A stretch of 5,242 nucleotides of DNA from Nitrospinota bacterium (GTDB taxonomy: Bacteria; UBA8248; JACPRG01), in contig JASLXW010000307.1 in NCBI GenBank assembly GCA_030740135.1, positions 1 through 5,242 of the forward strand, written 5' to 3'. The position numbers and the translations under genes are program-made. Each line of letters opens with the position of its first letter. Position 1 is the first letter of the stretch. Below, piece by piece: positions 4,958 through 5,242 of the stretch. The notes under the pieces were generated by a model that did not search any database, was not told the DNA's origin, and saw only the letters and a list, made by a program, of their open reading frames with translations.

Positions 4958-5001
4958 TGATTGGCCGTGTCCCTTTTACTGGTGAAATGGAGTCCGTGGA
5001 T

Positions 5002-5016
5002 TCGGGAATGTCCCGA
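5002..5016. other. Perfect hairpin TCGGGA-ATG-TCCCGA
   Basis: A 6-bp perfect inverted repeat with a 3-nt centre. It overlaps the GA of the GAGG (5015-5018) that would be the Shine-Dalgarno site of the possible gene starting at 5026, so it could hinder ribosome access or be an operator. Confidence 0.45.
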
Positions 5017-5025
5017 GGCTCTAAG

Positions 5026-5242
5026 ATGGGTTGGCCACCTGTTCTAGCCATTCGATCCGCTCGCTCCATCCGCCCGCCTATCGGACGGCTTGAAGGGTCA
5101 ACCGGCGTCAACCCCTCAAGGCGTCCGATGGACGCCATCATTACGCCGCTACCTCCGAATCCTCGATCCGGTCCACCGAAACCGATCCGTACTTTTCGCG
5201 GGGTTCGTAAGGGGCCTTTGAACGCTTCCACGAATACCCTCC
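5026..5242 (+). CDS. Possible partial gene, divergent from the integrase operon
   Basis: A plus frame opens at ATG 5026-5028 and stays open for 72 codons to the window edge. GAGG at 5015-5018 sits 7 nt before it, an acceptable RBS. The visible part (MGWPPVLAIRSARSIRPPIG, then RLEGSTGVNPSRRPMDAIIT and a proline- and arginine-rich stretch) matches nothing I can name and may be low-complexity. An opposing 129-codon frame (4842-5231) covers the same DNA but runs through the leader repeats and has no support. The position, divergent from the operon across a regulatory region, is where a second control or replication gene would be expected, but it may simply be non-coding. Confidence 0.3.
   Translation, partial: MGWPPVLAIRSARSIRPPIGRLEGSTGVNPSRRPMDAIITPLPPNPRSGPPKPIRTFRGVRKGPLNASTNTL
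5080..5129. other. Long imperfect inverted repeat (50 bp)
   Basis: ATCGGACG (5080-5087) pairs perfectly with CGTCCGAT (5122-5129). After one G-G mismatch CTTGA (5089-5093) pairs with TCAAG, and after an A-C mismatch GGGT (5095-5098) pairs with ACCC, around a loop of about 12 nt. A T-G pair and a C-G pair extend the base. It has no T-run, so it is not a classical terminator. It may be a structured RNA, a recombination site or a protein-binding site. Confidence 0.55.

Larger units (their letters stand above)
2503..4972 (-). mobile_element. Integrase-containing operon of a putative integrative element
   Basis: Five same-strand genes with overlaps or tight spacing end in a complete tyrosine recombinase and a terminator, and start behind a repeat-rich leader. 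The gene content (small unknown proteins, an HTH regulator, an integrase) is that of the integration and control end of a prophage, satellite or integrative element. Its outer limits are unknown because no att duplication is visible in the window, and the span given covers only the supported operon and its leader. Confidence 0.6.
4844..4972 (-). repeat. Leader repeat cluster: 12-bp word in three copies plus interleaved inverted repeat
   Basis: The word TTGGCCGTGTCC occurs at 4845-4856 (A) and 4961-4972 (C), and inverted as GGACACGGCCAA at 4893-4904 (B). A and C share 13 identical bases if the preceding A is counted. GAACCCGTCTC (4867-4877) and its exact complement GAGACGGGTTC (4932-4942) flank B, with a further CCAGGT/ACCTGG pair (4886-4891, 4912-4917) inside. 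On the minus strand copy A covers the GGA of the Shine-Dalgarno and reaches the first base of the start codon at 4845. The B-A pairing (12 bp) and the 11-bp pairing interleave, so the two RNA stems exclude each other unless a pseudoknot forms. It may act as operator DNA, as an RNA switch, or both. Confidence 0.8.

Noticed and set aside
4844..4972. The repeat cluster as a CRISPR array
   Set aside because: There are only three 12-bp copies, one inverted, with unequal spacing and no cas genes.
4842..5231. 129-codon minus-strand frame upstream of the operon
   Set aside because: It runs through all leader repeats and overlaps the start of the 96-aa gene, with no RBS or recognisable domain.

Overview
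The window looks like a GC-rich bacterial chromosome carrying a mobile-element landing zone around a selenocysteine tRNA gene (selC, minus strand, 1552-1648). The organism decodes UGA as selenocysteine. The fragment families (EAL phosphodiesterase, SLC13/DASS permease, phage-type integrase) would suit a Desulfovibrio-like or other proteobacterial genome, but the taxon is an inference and is not proven by the sequence.

Left part (1-1530): a graveyard of truncated genes. In order these are the C-terminal end of an EAL domain with an in-frame TGA (188-427, +); a short fragment related to a region found in phage/plasmid proteins (477-683, -); the C-terminal third of an SLC13/DASS permease (759-1178, -); and the C-terminal catalytic half of a tyrosine integrase (1186-1527, +). 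The permease and integrase fragments meet within about 10 bp. The integrase fragment stops 24 bp from the 3' end of selC. This is the expected layout for the worn remains of an island that entered at the tRNA 3' end.

Middle (1649-2526): selC has a plausible promoter at 1687-1715. A plus-strand gene for a 114-residue ribbon-helix-helix protein (1904-2248) has its own promoter (1832-1861). Upstream of that promoter are a 15-bp palindrome and a 12-bp tandem repeat that could be autoregulatory sites. Nothing convincing is coded between 2249 and 2526, but it holds a candidate terminator for the integrase and one further hairpin.

Right part (2527-4845, minus strand): a compact, intact five-gene unit. 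In transcription order it encodes a 96-residue protein, a 65-residue basic beta-rich protein, a 201-residue coiled-coil/XRE-type HTH protein, a 60-residue protein and a complete 325-residue tyrosine recombinase. The first three overlap by 1 and 4 nt, and each gene has a good ribosome binding site. A 34-bp interrupted palindrome sits directly before the integrase RBS. No replication, capsid or conjugation genes are visible, so this could be the integration/regulation end of a larger element or a very small integrative element.

Far right (4846-5242): an unusual leader. Three copies of one 12-bp word lie as two direct copies with one inverted copy between them, interleaved with a perfect 11-bp inverted repeat. 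The copy nearest the first gene covers part of its Shine-Dalgarno site and the first base of its start codon, so the leader RNA could fold in two mutually exclusive ways. This is the most interesting signal in the window. Beyond it, a possible divergent plus-strand gene (5026 onward) runs off the edge.
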